From positions 1 to 62,494 of the forward strand of contig NZ_CABYWZ010000008.1 in NCBI RefSeq assembly GCF_902522795.1: a stretch of 62,494 nt of DNA, written 5' to 3'. The stretch's first letter is position 1; every line of letters begins with the position of its first letter. Made by a program: the position numbers and the translations under genes. The notes under the pieces are model-generated. The model ran no database searches, was not told the origin of the DNA, and worked only from the letters and a program-made list of their open reading frames with translations. This DNA comes from an uncultured Prochlorococcus sp. Lineage in GTDB: Bacteria; Cyanobacteriota; Cyanobacteriia; PCC-6307; Cyanobiaceae. Of the stretch, positions 6,644-15,835 are shown piece by piece.

Positions 6644-8866
6644 ATGTTCACATCATCTTCAATAATTGATAATCTTAATCAGTCAGAGGGATTAGAATAT
6701 AAAAAATTATGCAGATTATTAAAAATAACTAAGAAATCTGATAAGGATAAATTAAATATTGCTTTAAAAGCTCTAGAAAAACTTGAAATAATTAATAAAA
6801 ATGAAAATGATGAATATACCTGCATAAAGGATAATGATCATCTTGTCGCCAAAATAAGATGTAGTAGCAAGGGCTATTGCTTTGCTGTAAGAGGAAAAGA
6901 CAAAGAAGATATCTACATTAAAGAAAATCTACTTAACTATGCATGGAATGGAGATAAGGTTTTAGTAAGGATAATAAAAGATGGTTATAGAAGAAGATCA
7001 CCTGAAGGAATAGTTGATTGTATTCTTGAAAGATCAAATCAAATACTTCTTTCTAAAGTTGAAATAATAAACAATGATGTATATGCAATCCCAATAGACG
7101 ATAGGATTCTTTCTAAAATTAAACTTCCAAAAGAGAATAAAAAATACACTTTCAAACCAGACAATAAGAATATAGTAAAAGTTGAGATTGATAGATTTCC
7201 CATAGGTCAAGAAGAAGGATTAGGTCATGTGATACAAGAACTAAAACTAAACAATAATGAGGAATATGATACAGACTTTGTTTTATCTAAAAGCAATATC
7301 GTTAAATCATACAATTTTAATCATATTGAATCAAAAAAAATAGAACAAAGGGAGAGGATAGACCTTACAGATAAAAACTCTTATTTATTTACAAGTTGGA
7401 ATTCTAATAATTCTCCAATGCTTCCAATGATTCAAATAGAGCCGGGGGAAAATAAAAGTAATAAATTATGGATACATACAAATAATCTTGCAGAAAGAGT
7501 AGACCTAAATAGTAAAAAATCTCTAGAATTATTATTTAAAGGGTTTGAATCATTACCCTTATTAAATGATTGGCAAAACTACCTTAGTGATGCCATAAGA
7601 AATGATTCTGAATTTAAAGTTGGTGAAAAGAATGAAGCAATAAGCCTATGTGTTCATTTAAATAGTGATAATGAAATAATTGATTGGTCATTCCATCTTA
7701 CTTTAGTAAAATGCACTATTATTGTTGAAAGTGATCATACTGACGCGCTTCTATCTAGAAAAAGCAAATCAAGGATAACCTCTCGGGTATTAAAACCTAT
7801 AAAGGAATATATCGACGATTTAGATAAAATACTTGAAATTTCATGTTCATTCAGACAAAAACATCTTTTGGAAGGTAAGGTTGAAATTCCTGCGCCACTT
7901 AATAAAATTGAAGCATTAGAAGAATTTTTTATTCACAATCCAGCTGAATATTCAAAAGGATATTTTGAATCATTAAATAAAGAAGATTGCCAAACATACC
8001 TTTCACCAATACTTTATGAAGCTAATTTAATATGGTTCAAACATTCAAATCAATATGGCTTAAGAAGTGCAGGATACATCACAAATGGAATAGATTACGT
8101 TAATGCAAATGAAATCATCAAATATTCAGAATTTATTGACAATGATATAGAGCTTGATGGAGATGGCAATTTAACATGTAGTCAGGTAATTAAATTATGT
8201 GGCGATGATAATAAAAAAAGAATCTTACATAAACTTCTAATTAATGAATTTAAGGACAATGAGATAAGGTTGATATCTAAAAATTCTGATAATGATGACT
8301 CAGAAAAATTATTTGTTTCTCCATGGACAATTCCAGGGTTTGACTTCACAAATCTTATAAACCAGTACTGTATCTTTAATATGCTAATTAATGGTAATAA
8401 ATCAAAGAGAAGTAATATAAATCCAATTAATATATCTGAAAGTAATTCATTAGACTTAGTAAATTGGGATATATTTAATTCATCAATTTCAAAAAACCTA
8501 GAAATATTATTTAACAAGTTTGTTATAGATAAACTTAATGAATTCAAGTACAAAGTTAACCAATATAAATCTAATATGATAAATATAAAAAAAGTAAGAA
8601 AAGCAGAAAAATTACTAGGTAATATTTATAATGGATTTATATTATCAGTCCAAACATATGGTTTTTTTGTTGAGATATCAGAACTAGACGTTGAGGGTTT
8701 AGTACACGTAAGCACTCTTAACAATGATTGGTATGAATATAGGTCAAGGCAAAATCTTTTGATTGGAAGAAAATCTAAAAAATCATATAAAGTTGGAGAT
8801 GCAATAGAAGTAAAAATCATAAAAGTCGATATTCTTAAATATCAAATTGATTTAGAATTAACATAA
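6644..8866 (+). CDS. RNB-family protein (RNase II/Zam-like), predicted catalytically inactive
   Basis: 740 residues. An N-terminal helical/cold-shock part (1-230), an RNB-like domain (about 240-600) and a C-terminal S1 RNA-binding domain (about 665-740, with YGFFVEI and EGLVHVS) give RNase II/R architecture. The closest cyanobacterial relative by description is Zam, named for acetazolamide resistance in Synechocystis. Where active enzymes read TIDPxxAxDxDDA, this protein has FTSWNSNNSPMLPM (249-262), so the four catalytic aspartates become W252, P258, L260 and P261. The SPIRRYxDL motif is degraded to FTNLINQYCIF near residue 568. I infer an RNA-binding pseudonuclease. Superfamily call is firm, Zam orthology is a guess. 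Confidence 0.75.
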   Translation: MFTSSSIIDNLNQSEGLEYKKLCRLLKITKKSDKDKLNIALKALEKLEIINKNENDEYTCIKDNDHLVAKIRCSSKGYCFAVRGKDKEDIYIKENLLNYAWNGDKVLVRIIKDGYRRRSPEGIVDCILERSNQILLSKVEIINNDVYAIPIDDRILSKIKLPKENKKYTFKPDNKNIVKVEIDRFPIGQEEGLGHVIQELKLNNNEEYDTDFVLSKSNIVKSYNFNHIESKKIEQRERIDLTDKNSYLFTSWNSNNSPMLPMIQIEPGENKSNKLWIHTNNLAERVDLNSKKSLELLFKGFESLPLLNDWQNYLSDAIRNDSEFKVGEKNEAISLCVHLNSDNEIIDWSFHLTLVKCTIIVESDHTDALLSRKSKSRITSRVLKPIKEYIDDLDKILEISCSFRQKHLLEGKVEIPAPLNKIEALEEFFIHNPAEYSKGYFESLNKEDCQTYLSPILYEANLIWFKHSNQYGLRSAGYITNGIDYVNANEIIKYSEFIDNDIELDGDGNLTCSQVIKLCGDDNKKRILHKLLINEFKDNEIRLISKNSDNDDSEKLFVSPWTIPGFDFTNLINQYCIFNMLINGNKSKRSNINPINISESNSLDLVNWDIFNSSISKNLEILFNKFVIDKLNEFKYKVNQYKSNMINIKKVRKAEKLLGNIYNGFILSVQTYGFFVEISELDVEGLVHVSTLNNDWYEYRSRQNLLIGRKSKKSYKVGDAIEVKIIKVDILKYQIDLELT

Positions 8867-8931
8867 ATATATTTTCACAAAATATATTATGGAAATATTA
8901 ACCAAATAATTTAAGATAACTTTTTATAATT

Positions 8932-9378
8932 ATGTTTAAGAAAAAATATTTATTATTAACTCTTTTTTTAATAATAATTTTTCAAATTTTATTATATACA
9001 AATAATAATCAGAAGACTTCATTTAGATACTTTAAATGGACTCTACAAGAAGTAAGCATAGGTAAGTTAATAAGTATTTCGTTTTTTTCTGGCTTACTAG
9101 TAAGCACTTTATTGAATAAATCAATTACTAGTACTAGTTTCAGAAAAAATACTTTCGAAAATGTGGAAGATGATTTTGTATCTACTAAAAATGAGGAAGA
9201 TATGGAATCAAATGTTGAGATGCCGCCACAAAGAGATATTAGAGAAACTCAACCAACAATTTCTGTTAATTATAGAGTAGTCAAAAATATGGATGATAAT
9301 AATTTAAAAAAAGATCGAAATTATTCAAATAATCCTGATAATAAAGATGACTGGGATAATGGTGATAATGATTGGTAG
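8932..9378 (+). CDS. Two-helix membrane protein with acidic tail, LapA-like topology
   Basis: 148 residues: a positive N-terminus then a hydrophobic helix (6-24), a short loop, a second helix (about 45-65) and a long polar, Asp/Asn-rich C-terminal tail (70-148) ending DNDW. Two closely spaced helices with a cytosolic tail resemble the LapA/DUF1049 arrangement, but the match is topological and I cannot confirm family membership. It lies between the RNB-family gene and DUF2996 on the same strand. Confidence 0.55.
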   Translation: MFKKKYLLLTLFLIIIFQILLYTNNNQKTSFRYFKWTLQEVSIGKLISISFFSGLLVSTLLNKSITSTSFRKNTFENVEDDFVSTKNEEDMESNVEMPPQRDIRETQPTISVNYRVVKNMDDNNLKKDRNYSNNPDNKDDWDNGDNDW

Positions 9379-9443
9379 AAAAATAGATTATTTAAATAAA
9401 AAATGATTTTTTTAATTTATAATGTGTAAAAATAGTTTCTCTT

Positions 9444-10007
9444 ATGGAAAATTTAGACATAAATAATAAATTTAAAAATGATACATCTGACAACACAACT
9501 AAATCAAACTTTGAAGAAATAAAAGAATCTAGATCAGAAAAAGATACCAATACGGTTATAAATAATTGTGATTCTGTTTCTAAAGTCAATATAAAAGATG
9601 AAAATGACACTCCCGTTAAACCTGTCGCTAAACCCAAAAAGGAACTGCCAATAGAGAAAAAGCCTTTCCAAGAATTTATCAACATTCATTTAATTCCTGC
9701 TCTTATAGATGAAATTAATCAAAGAGGATTAGAAATAAACAATATTAACCTTACAAATACTTATAGACCTATAGCTGGAGATAAATGTTGGGTGATAAAT
9801 TGTGAAATTAAAGATACATGTAATTTTTGGTTATCCTTTGAGAAAGAGGATATTAGTTCATTAAAAAGTATTTCTTTATCTAAACCTAATCAGAAACCTA
9901 GCATTATTGAATCATTCCTTATTGATGAGAAAAGAATAACTCTTAAATTAATTATTTCAAGAGTACTACAGAGATTAAATGGACAAAAATTGATAGGAGT
10001 TAATTAA
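9444..10007 (+). CDS. DUF2996 family protein
   Basis: 187 residues. The first 65 are a low-complexity Asn/Asp/Lys/Ser linker, followed by a conserved domain with KKPFQEFINIHLIPAL, GDKCWVINCEI, FWLSFEKEDI, IESFLIDEKRITLKL and a C-terminal RVLQRLNGQKLIG. These blocks fit the DUF2996 family of cyanobacteria and plastids, for which no biochemical function is known. The variable disordered N-terminus is usual in such proteins. Its position just upstream of acsF suggests a shared transcription unit, with an 79-bp gap. Confidence 0.75.
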   Translation: MENLDINNKFKNDTSDNTTKSNFEEIKESRSEKDTNTVINNCDSVSKVNIKDENDTPVKPVAKPKKELPIEKKPFQEFINIHLIPALIDEINQRGLEINNINLTNTYRPIAGDKCWVINCEIKDTCNFWLSFEKEDISSLKSISLSKPNQKPSIIESFLIDEKRITLKLIISRVLQRLNGQKLIGVN

Positions 10008-10086
10008 AGAAAGAATAACACCAAGTTAACTTTTCCCTCGAAATTACAAATAATGGTAAATAATGGTATTAATAAAACATTTAAAG

Positions 10087-11259
10087 ATGTCTCAATCAAC
10101 TATTGAATCTACAAATAAAAAAGAAATAAATAGAGGAAAAGCCCCAGCAAAGGAAACAATTTTGTCTCCAAGGTTTTATACAACAGACTTTGAGGCAATG
10201 GAAAATATGGACTTATCTATAAATGAGGAAGAATTAGAAGCGATATGTGAGGAATTTAGGAAAGACTACAATAGGCACCATTTTGTAAGAAATAGTGAAT
10301 TTGAAGGAGCTGCTGAAAAGTTAGATCCCGAGACGAGAGAACTTTTTGTTGATTTCCTTGAAGGGAGTTGTACGTCAGAATTTTCAGGTTTTTTACTTTA
10401 TAAGGAGCTAAGCAAAAGGATTAAAGACAAAAACCCTCTTCTTGCTGAATGTTTTGCTCATATGGCCAGAGACGAAGCTAGACATGCGGGTTTCTTGAAT
10501 AAATCCATGAGTGATTTTGGATTACAGTTAGATTTAGGTTTTTTAACAGCAAATAAAGATTACACCTATTTTCCACCAAGAAGTATTTTTTATGCCACTT
10601 ATTTATCTGAAAAGATTGGCTATTGGAGATACATCGCAATTTATAGGCATCTTGAAAAAAATCCAGATAGTAAGATTTTTCCACTATTTAATTACTTTGA
10701 AAATTGGTGTCAAGATGAAAATAGACATGGTGATTTCTTTGATGCACTGATGAAAGCACAGCCACGTACTGTTAAATCTTTAAGTCAAAAAATTACCATT
10801 GGCGGCTCTACCTTTACAAACCCACTATTTGACTATTTCCATAGATTTAGATATTTCTTGAACAATCTTCCATTAACTTCAAGGTTGTGGTCAAGATTCT
10901 TTCTTCTAGCTGTTTTTGCAACTATGTATGCAAGGGATTTAGGAATTAAAAAAGATTTCTACAGTTCATTAGGTTTAGATGCCAGAGATTACGACCAATT
11001 TGTTATTAATAAAACGAATGAAACTGCAGCTAGAGTTTTCCCTGTAGTAATGGACGTTTATGATAAATCTTTTTATGGAAGATTAGATAAAATAGTAGAG
11101 AATAATCAGGTTCTTTCCGATATTGAAAGCAGTAATGGAACTAAAGTATCTAAAACTTTTAAAAAATTACCTAAATATTTATCAAACGGTTACCAATTAT
11201 TAAGATTATACTTAATAAAACCTCTTGATAGCAAAGATTTCCAACCTTCGATTAGATAA
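10087..11259 (+). CDS. acsF: Mg-protoporphyrin IX monomethyl ester (oxidative) cyclase, AcsF
   Basis: The aerobic diiron cyclase that forms the fifth (E) ring of chlorophyll, converting Mg-protoporphyrin IX monomethyl ester to divinyl protochlorophyllide with O2 and reductant at the membrane. From the preferred ATG at 10087 it has 390 residues. Diiron ligand motifs are all visible: SEFSGF (E98), DEARH (129-133), an intervening Glu in the SEKIGYW helix, and DENRH (210-214). An earlier in-frame ATG exists at 10063 but would add eight atypical residues. The C-terminus runs into the TldD gene region. Paired in this window with chlH of the same pathway. Confidence 0.95.
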   Translation: MSQSTIESTNKKEINRGKAPAKETILSPRFYTTDFEAMENMDLSINEEELEAICEEFRKDYNRHHFVRNSEFEGAAEKLDPETRELFVDFLEGSCTSEFSGFLLYKELSKRIKDKNPLLAECFAHMARDEARHAGFLNKSMSDFGLQLDLGFLTANKDYTYFPPRSIFYATYLSEKIGYWRYIAIYRHLEKNPDSKIFPLFNYFENWCQDENRHGDFFDALMKAQPRTVKSLSQKITIGGSTFTNPLFDYFHRFRYFLNNLPLTSRLWSRFFLLAVFATMYARDLGIKKDFYSSLGLDARDYDQFVINKTNETAARVFPVVMDVYDKSFYGRLDKIVENNQVLSDIESSNGTKVSKTFKKLPKYLSNGYQLLRLYLIKPLDSKDFQPSIR

Positions 11260-11290
11260 TCTTTTACACAGAGAAGATTTATACACTCAT

Positions 11291-12715
11291 ATGCTTTCGT
11301 CACAAATCAAATCAAATGAAATATTGTTTGGTAGTTGCAACAAAGATTTATTAGAAGAAATAATTTTTTACGGTATTGGACTTGGCGCTGATTTTGTAGA
11401 AATATTTATAGAGAATACAGACAATTCTAGTGTGCTAGCTGAAGAGGATTTTATTACAAGTGTAAGTCCATCATTTGGAAGGGGTGCTGGTATTAGAATC
11501 TTCAAAGATAAGAAGGACGGATTTGTAAGTACAAATGATTTAACAAAGCATGGCTTGATGAAATCGGTAACTCAAGCTATTGAGATGTTAGACATAACAG
11601 ACAACAAGAAAAGTGATGTATTTAACGGTTTAAATAAACATAGGGATTTTAGTTTATCTAAGAAAAAATGGATTAATGAAATCCCATCGATTAATGAGAT
11701 AAGTGAAAAACTATTAGTTAGCACAAAGTCTCTAAAAAAAAATAATAAAATAATAACTAGAAAAGGAAGTTACTCTAGAAATCTGCAAGAAGTAATTATC
11801 GCCTCCAGCGATGGAACCTATGTCTCAGATATTAGGTTGCATCAAACAGTTGGACTCAATGTAATTGCTTCTGATGCCCAATATAGATCTAGTGGAAGTA
11901 GAAGATTTGGATCGTCAGGAATGCCTGATGAATTCAGATTATGGGATCACGAAAAAGCAGCTAATGATGTGTTTGAAAGCTCAATGAACATGTTGTATGC
12001 AGATTATGTTGATGCGGGACAAATGCCTGTTGTATTAGCTAATAAATTTGGTGGCGTTATATTCCACGAAGCCTGCGGTCATTTACTTGAAACTACTCAA
12101 ATAGAGAGAGGAACAACACCATTTGAGAATAAATTGAATGAAAAAATTGCACACGAATCTGTAACAGCAATAGATGAAGGAATTTCAGAAGGATCCTTTG
12201 GTTCATTATCAGTAGATGATGAAGGTATGGAACCCGAAAAATCAGTTCTTATAAAAGATGGAATTTTAAAAAAATTCATTTCCGACAGGGCAGGTGAATT
12301 AAGAACTGGCCATAAAAGAACAGGAAGTGGAAGAAGACAAAATTATTCATTTGCTGCAGCTTCACGAATGAGAAATACTTATATAGCTAAAGGTAATTAC
12401 TCGAAAGAGGACTTAATCAATAGTATTAGTGATGGTCTTTACTGCAAATCAATGGGTGGTGGCAGTGTAGGTGCTACAGGACAATTTAATTTTGCAGTAG
12501 AAGAAGGATATCTTATTAAAAATGGAAAATTAACTAATCCAGTAAAGGGAGCCACTTTAATTGGTGAGGCTAAAGAAGTTATGCCAAAGATATCAATGTG
12601 CGGAAATGACCTCGAATTAGCTCCTGGATTTTGTGGATCCATCAGTGGAAGTGTCAACGTAACTGTTGGCCAACCTCATATTAAGGTTGATTCAATCACT
12701 GTTGGCGGAAGATAG
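11291..12715 (+). CDS. tldD: TldD metalloprotease subunit
   Basis: 474 residues from ATG 11291 (a TTG at 11225 in frame would overlap acsF and is less likely). The zinc site is the HExxxH motif H259-E260-A-C-G-H264, characteristic of TldD. The Gly-rich C-terminal barrel (GGGSVGATGQFNFAVEEGY) is also typical. TldD and TldE form a heterodimeric protease that degrades unfolded peptides inside a cavity, and in other bacteria matures microcin B17 and other peptides. tldE follows after 3 bp, so the two are an operon. I see no precursor-peptide gene nearby, so housekeeping peptide turnover is the likely role. Confidence 0.93.
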   Translation: MLSSQIKSNEILFGSCNKDLLEEIIFYGIGLGADFVEIFIENTDNSSVLAEEDFITSVSPSFGRGAGIRIFKDKKDGFVSTNDLTKHGLMKSVTQAIEMLDITDNKKSDVFNGLNKHRDFSLSKKKWINEIPSINEISEKLLVSTKSLKKNNKIITRKGSYSRNLQEVIIASSDGTYVSDIRLHQTVGLNVIASDAQYRSSGSRRFGSSGMPDEFRLWDHEKAANDVFESSMNMLYADYVDAGQMPVVLANKFGGVIFHEACGHLLETTQIERGTTPFENKLNEKIAHESVTAIDEGISEGSFGSLSVDDEGMEPEKSVLIKDGILKKFISDRAGELRTGHKRTGSGRRQNYSFAAASRMRNTYIAKGNYSKEDLINSISDGLYCKSMGGGSVGATGQFNFAVEEGYLIKNGKLTNPVKGATLIGEAKEVMPKISMCGNDLELAPGFCGSISGSVNVTVGQPHIKVDSITVGGR

Positions 12716-12718
12716 GAT

Positions 12719-14071
12719 ATGAATACAAAAGAAATAACAACTCAAATCTCTGAAGCTGCAGATTCCCTAAATCTTAAAAAATGGGATTATGGTGCAAGCT
12801 TTTCTAATGATTATTCTGTGCAAGTTGATAAAGGTGAGGCTAAACAACTTAAGGCATCACAAAAGCAAATTTTAACTATAAGAGTTTGGAACGATTCTAA
12901 TTTAGTTGGCATTACAACAACTAGTGATATCAGTGAATCTGGTATTAAAAAAGCTCTAAATCAAGCAAATATTGCATCTGATTTTGGCAACAAGAATGAA
13001 AGAACTGAATTCTCACCACTAGCCAAGGATCCTATTGAAGTTAAAGACTCAAAAAAAAGAAATCCTGTAGGAATAAAAAAATTACTTACGCTTTTAAGAG
13101 ATGCAGAAGTAAAACTATTAGATAGCCATGAATCCATAAAATCTGTACCGTATAATGGTCTATCTGAGAGTTTTTATGAGAGAGTTTATGCAAATAGTGA
13201 TGGTGCCTTTCGGAGTTATACCAAAAGTCAAGCTGCACTTTATTTATATGCAAGAGCAGAAGTGAAAAATAAGAAACCTCGTAGCTCAGGTTCTGTAAAA
13301 CTTGGATATGGAGTTGAAGACATAGATATAGAGTCGTGTATTAAAGACGCTTCTAATAAAACGATTTCTCATTTAAATTATTCATCTATTAAAACTGATA
13401 AATATTTAATATGTTTTTCCCCAGAGTCTTTTTTAACGATCATTAATGCCTTTAGTTCAATGTTTAATGCTAGAAGCATTTTAGATGGAGTTAGCTTATC
13501 TAATAAAAATTCAATTGGAGAGATACTATCTACAAAAGCACTCAATATTTATGATGATGGTCTTCACGAAAAGAATATTTCTTCATCTCCATTCGATGGA
13601 GAGGGAACTCCTACCAAAAGACTATGTTTAATTAATAAAGGGAGACTTGAGAATTTTATACATTCTGAATCAACTGCAAGAATATTTAAAACAATTCCCA
13701 CAGGTCACGCTGGATTAGGATCAAAAGTCTCAGTATCTCCTGATTGGATAGTAGTTGAGAAATCAGAGGAAAACTCTGATCTAATAACATCATTAGATCA
13801 CACTACTTATGACGATGAATTTGTTTATATTGAAGAATTAAACGCAATCCATGCAGGTGTCAGAGCAAGTCAAGGTTCATTCTCTCTTCCATTTGATGGA
13901 TGGCTATATAAAAATGGTGAAAAAATCTCAATAGAATCTGCCACTGTTGCAGGGGACATCAAATATCTTTTGAAAAATATAGTAAATATTGAATCAAGCC
14001 AAGAGGTAACAACAAGTGGAATTTCTCCACATATATGGGTAGATGAATTATCAATAACTGGTGACGCGTGA
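12719..14071 (+). CDS. pmbA: TldE/PmbA subunit of the TldD/E protease
   Basis: 450 residues. The TldD/PmbA fold without the zinc motif: at the position of the HExxxH motif there is no histidine pair, as expected for the non-catalytic partner. Conserved segments include SSPFDGEGTPTKR and the C-terminal GVRASQGSFSLPFDG. It completes the heterodimer with TldD, 3 bp upstream, and its stop overlaps the start of fmt by 4 bp (ATGA-like overlap at 14068-14071). In many cyanobacteria these two are likewise adjacent. Confidence 0.92.
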   Translation: MNTKEITTQISEAADSLNLKKWDYGASFSNDYSVQVDKGEAKQLKASQKQILTIRVWNDSNLVGITTTSDISESGIKKALNQANIASDFGNKNERTEFSPLAKDPIEVKDSKKRNPVGIKKLLTLLRDAEVKLLDSHESIKSVPYNGLSESFYERVYANSDGAFRSYTKSQAALYLYARAEVKNKKPRSSGSVKLGYGVEDIDIESCIKDASNKTISHLNYSSIKTDKYLICFSPESFLTIINAFSSMFNARSILDGVSLSNKNSIGEILSTKALNIYDDGLHEKNISSSPFDGEGTPTKRLCLINKGRLENFIHSESTARIFKTIPTGHAGLGSKVSVSPDWIVVEKSEENSDLITSLDHTTYDDEFVYIEELNAIHAGVRASQGSFSLPFDGWLYKNGEKISIESATVAGDIKYLLKNIVNIESSQEVTTSGISPHIWVDELSITGDA

Positions 14072-15054
14072 GAATTATATTCTGGGGAACACCTGAATAC
14101 TCAATTGCGAGCCTTGATATTTTTATTAAATCTAAACACGAGGTAATTGCAGTAGTTAGCCAACCGGATAAGAAAAGATCTAGGGGAAATAAATTAATAT
14201 CCTCTCCTGTTAAATGCTTTGCCGAGCAAGAATCTATAAAAATTTATACTCCAGCAAAAATCCGGGACAATATTAAATTTATAAATGAAATTAAATCTCT
14301 ATCTTGTGATTTATTTATTGTTATAGCTTACGGGAAAATTTTGCCCAAAGAGATATTGGAAATCCCAAAATTTGGTTGTTGGAATGCACATGCTTCATTA
14401 CTTCCAAGATGGCGTGGGGCTGCTCCAATCCAATGGTCACTAATAAAAGGAGATGAATTTACTGGTGTAGGAATTATAAAAATGAATGAGGGACTAGATA
14501 CTGGCGACTTACTATTGGAAGAAAAAATTAAAATAGATAATGACGATAATTTAAATACACTATCGGAAAAACTTGGTATTTTATCTGCAAAATTATTATT
14601 AAATGCTACATCACTACTCGAAGAAAATATTAAAAAAAATACTAATTCTCAATTAATAAAACAATATACCCTTGGAAGAGAAATTACTTACGCAAGAATG
14701 ATTGAAAAATCAGACTTTAAAGTTGATTGGGGTAATGAGGCATTTGAAATTTCTCAAAAAATAAAAGCATTATACCCACGAGCAAATACAACTTTTAGAG
14801 GTAAGAACCTAAAAATACTTAAAATCAAAGTTTTGAGTAATGATGAAATTAAAAATGAAAAATACCTTGTCATGAGCAATTATTCAAGACCAGGTATTAT
14901 TCTTGCTGTAATAGAAAATGAAGGAATAGTAATTTCAACTAAAACTGATCCGATTATTTTGTTAGAAGCAAAACTTGAAGGCAAAAACATTTCTATCAAA
15001 AAACAACTAATACAACAATTAAAGCCATCAGTAGGTGAATATCTCTCAGATTAA
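14068..15054 (+). CDS. fmt: Methionyl-tRNA formyltransferase
   Basis: 328 residues. Transfers the formyl group of 10-formyl-tetrahydrofolate to initiator methionyl-tRNA. The formyltransferase domain (1-200) has the hallmark HASLLPRWRGAAPIQW segment and downstream the catalytic Asp in GLDTGD, and the C-terminal OB-like domain (about 205-320) is complete. The start is GTG at 14068, overlapping the tldE stop by 4 bp, which indicates coupled translation. It ends 4 bp into the convergent terC gene. The initiator tRNA it acts on is also in this window at 37878. Confidence 0.95.
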   Translation: MRIIFWGTPEYSIASLDIFIKSKHEVIAVVSQPDKKRSRGNKLISSPVKCFAEQESIKIYTPAKIRDNIKFINEIKSLSCDLFIVIAYGKILPKEILEIPKFGCWNAHASLLPRWRGAAPIQWSLIKGDEFTGVGIIKMNEGLDTGDLLLEEKIKIDNDDNLNTLSEKLGILSAKLLLNATSLLEENIKKNTNSQLIKQYTLGREITYARMIEKSDFKVDWGNEAFEISQKIKALYPRANTTFRGKNLKILKIKVLSNDEIKNEKYLVMSNYSRPGIILAVIENEGIVISTKTDPIILLEAKLEGKNISIKKQLIQQLKPSVGEYLSD

Positions 15055-15764
15055 GTTTTCGATTCTTTTTTAGAGAATCCCCAAATGAAAGCAAAAAGAA
15101 TTAAAAAATAAAAATAATAGTCTGGAAGAATAGATTCTTTAATTAAAGTATTTAGTAAAAGTTTAATCCCAACTATTAAAATTGCTACGTAGCCGGCTGT
15201 TTCTAATCTAGAAAATATATCCAAAAGTTTTAGAAAAATCCCCGATGTAAATCTTAAGGCTAATACTCCAATCACTGCTCCAAATATAATTAATATGTAT
15301 TGATCGCTGATAGCTACTGCAGTAGTAATACTGTCAATGGAAAAAGCAAAATCAGTAATTGAAAGAAGCGCTACAACCCTTAAGAATCTAAAATTATTTT
15401 TATTATTATTTGTCCCATTTTCAGCGTTTTCTATATCTGGATTTAAAAAAACATTAGAGAAGAATAAATATATTAAATAAAAACCAGCAAAAACTCTAAT
15501 AAGAATAAACTTTAGAAGAACATTAGATAATATGATGAGAATAATTCTAAATAATAAAGATATTGTTATACCAATATTTAAGGCTCTTGACCTTAATTCT
15601 GAACTGTCAAGGGATTTAGTAAGAGAAGCTAGTGCGACAGCATTATCTGCTGATAATAATAACTCTAGAGCAATTAATATTGGTAAAAGTGTAAAGATTT
15701 CGTACCAACTGTCTACCTGATCTAATGTGGGTATAAAAGAATTTATTGCGGCTGAATCCATCAA
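15051..15764 (-). CDS. TerC-family integral membrane protein
   Basis: 237 residues with about seven helices. Characteristic acidic and small-residue motifs in the first and fourth helices: LELLLSADNAVALA (about residues 33-46) and ITDFAFSIDSI (about 135-145), as in TerC/Alx proteins. TerC proteins are implicated in metal (Mn, Ca) efflux and in membrane-protein insertion, and plant TERC is required for thylakoid biogenesis. Convergent with fmt with a 4-bp overlap and divergent from mfd. Exact substrate is not decidable here. Confidence 0.88.
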   Translation of the reverse strand: MMDSAAINSFIPTLDQVDSWYEIFTLLPILIALELLLSADNAVALASLTKSLDSSELRSRALNIGITISLLFRIILIILSNVLLKFILIRVFAGFYLIYLFFSNVFLNPDIENAENGTNNNKNNFRFLRVVALLSITDFAFSIDSITTAVAISDQYILIIFGAVIGVLALRFTSGIFLKLLDIFSRLETAGYVAILIVGIKLLLNTLIKESILPDYYFYFLILFAFIWGFSKKESKT

Positions 15765-15770
15765 ATATTA

Positions 15771-15799
15771 TTCACAATCTGTATAAAATCTAATATAAT
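15771..15799 (+). promoter_or_regulatory. Predicted promoter of mfd
   Basis: TTCACA (15771-15776), 17-bp spacer, perfect TATAAT (15794-15799), 36 bp before the mfd ATG. It is located in the 71-bp divergent gap between terC and mfd. A sequence match only. Confidence 0.5.
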
Positions 15800-15835
15800 G
15801 TATCGATTATTTGTAATCAAGATTGATAACTATAA

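Noticed and set aside
10007..10087. RiPP precursor peptide next to tldD/tldE
   Set aside because: No short ORF with a leader-like acidic segment plus Ser/Thr/Cys-rich core was seen between DUF2996, acsF and tldD.
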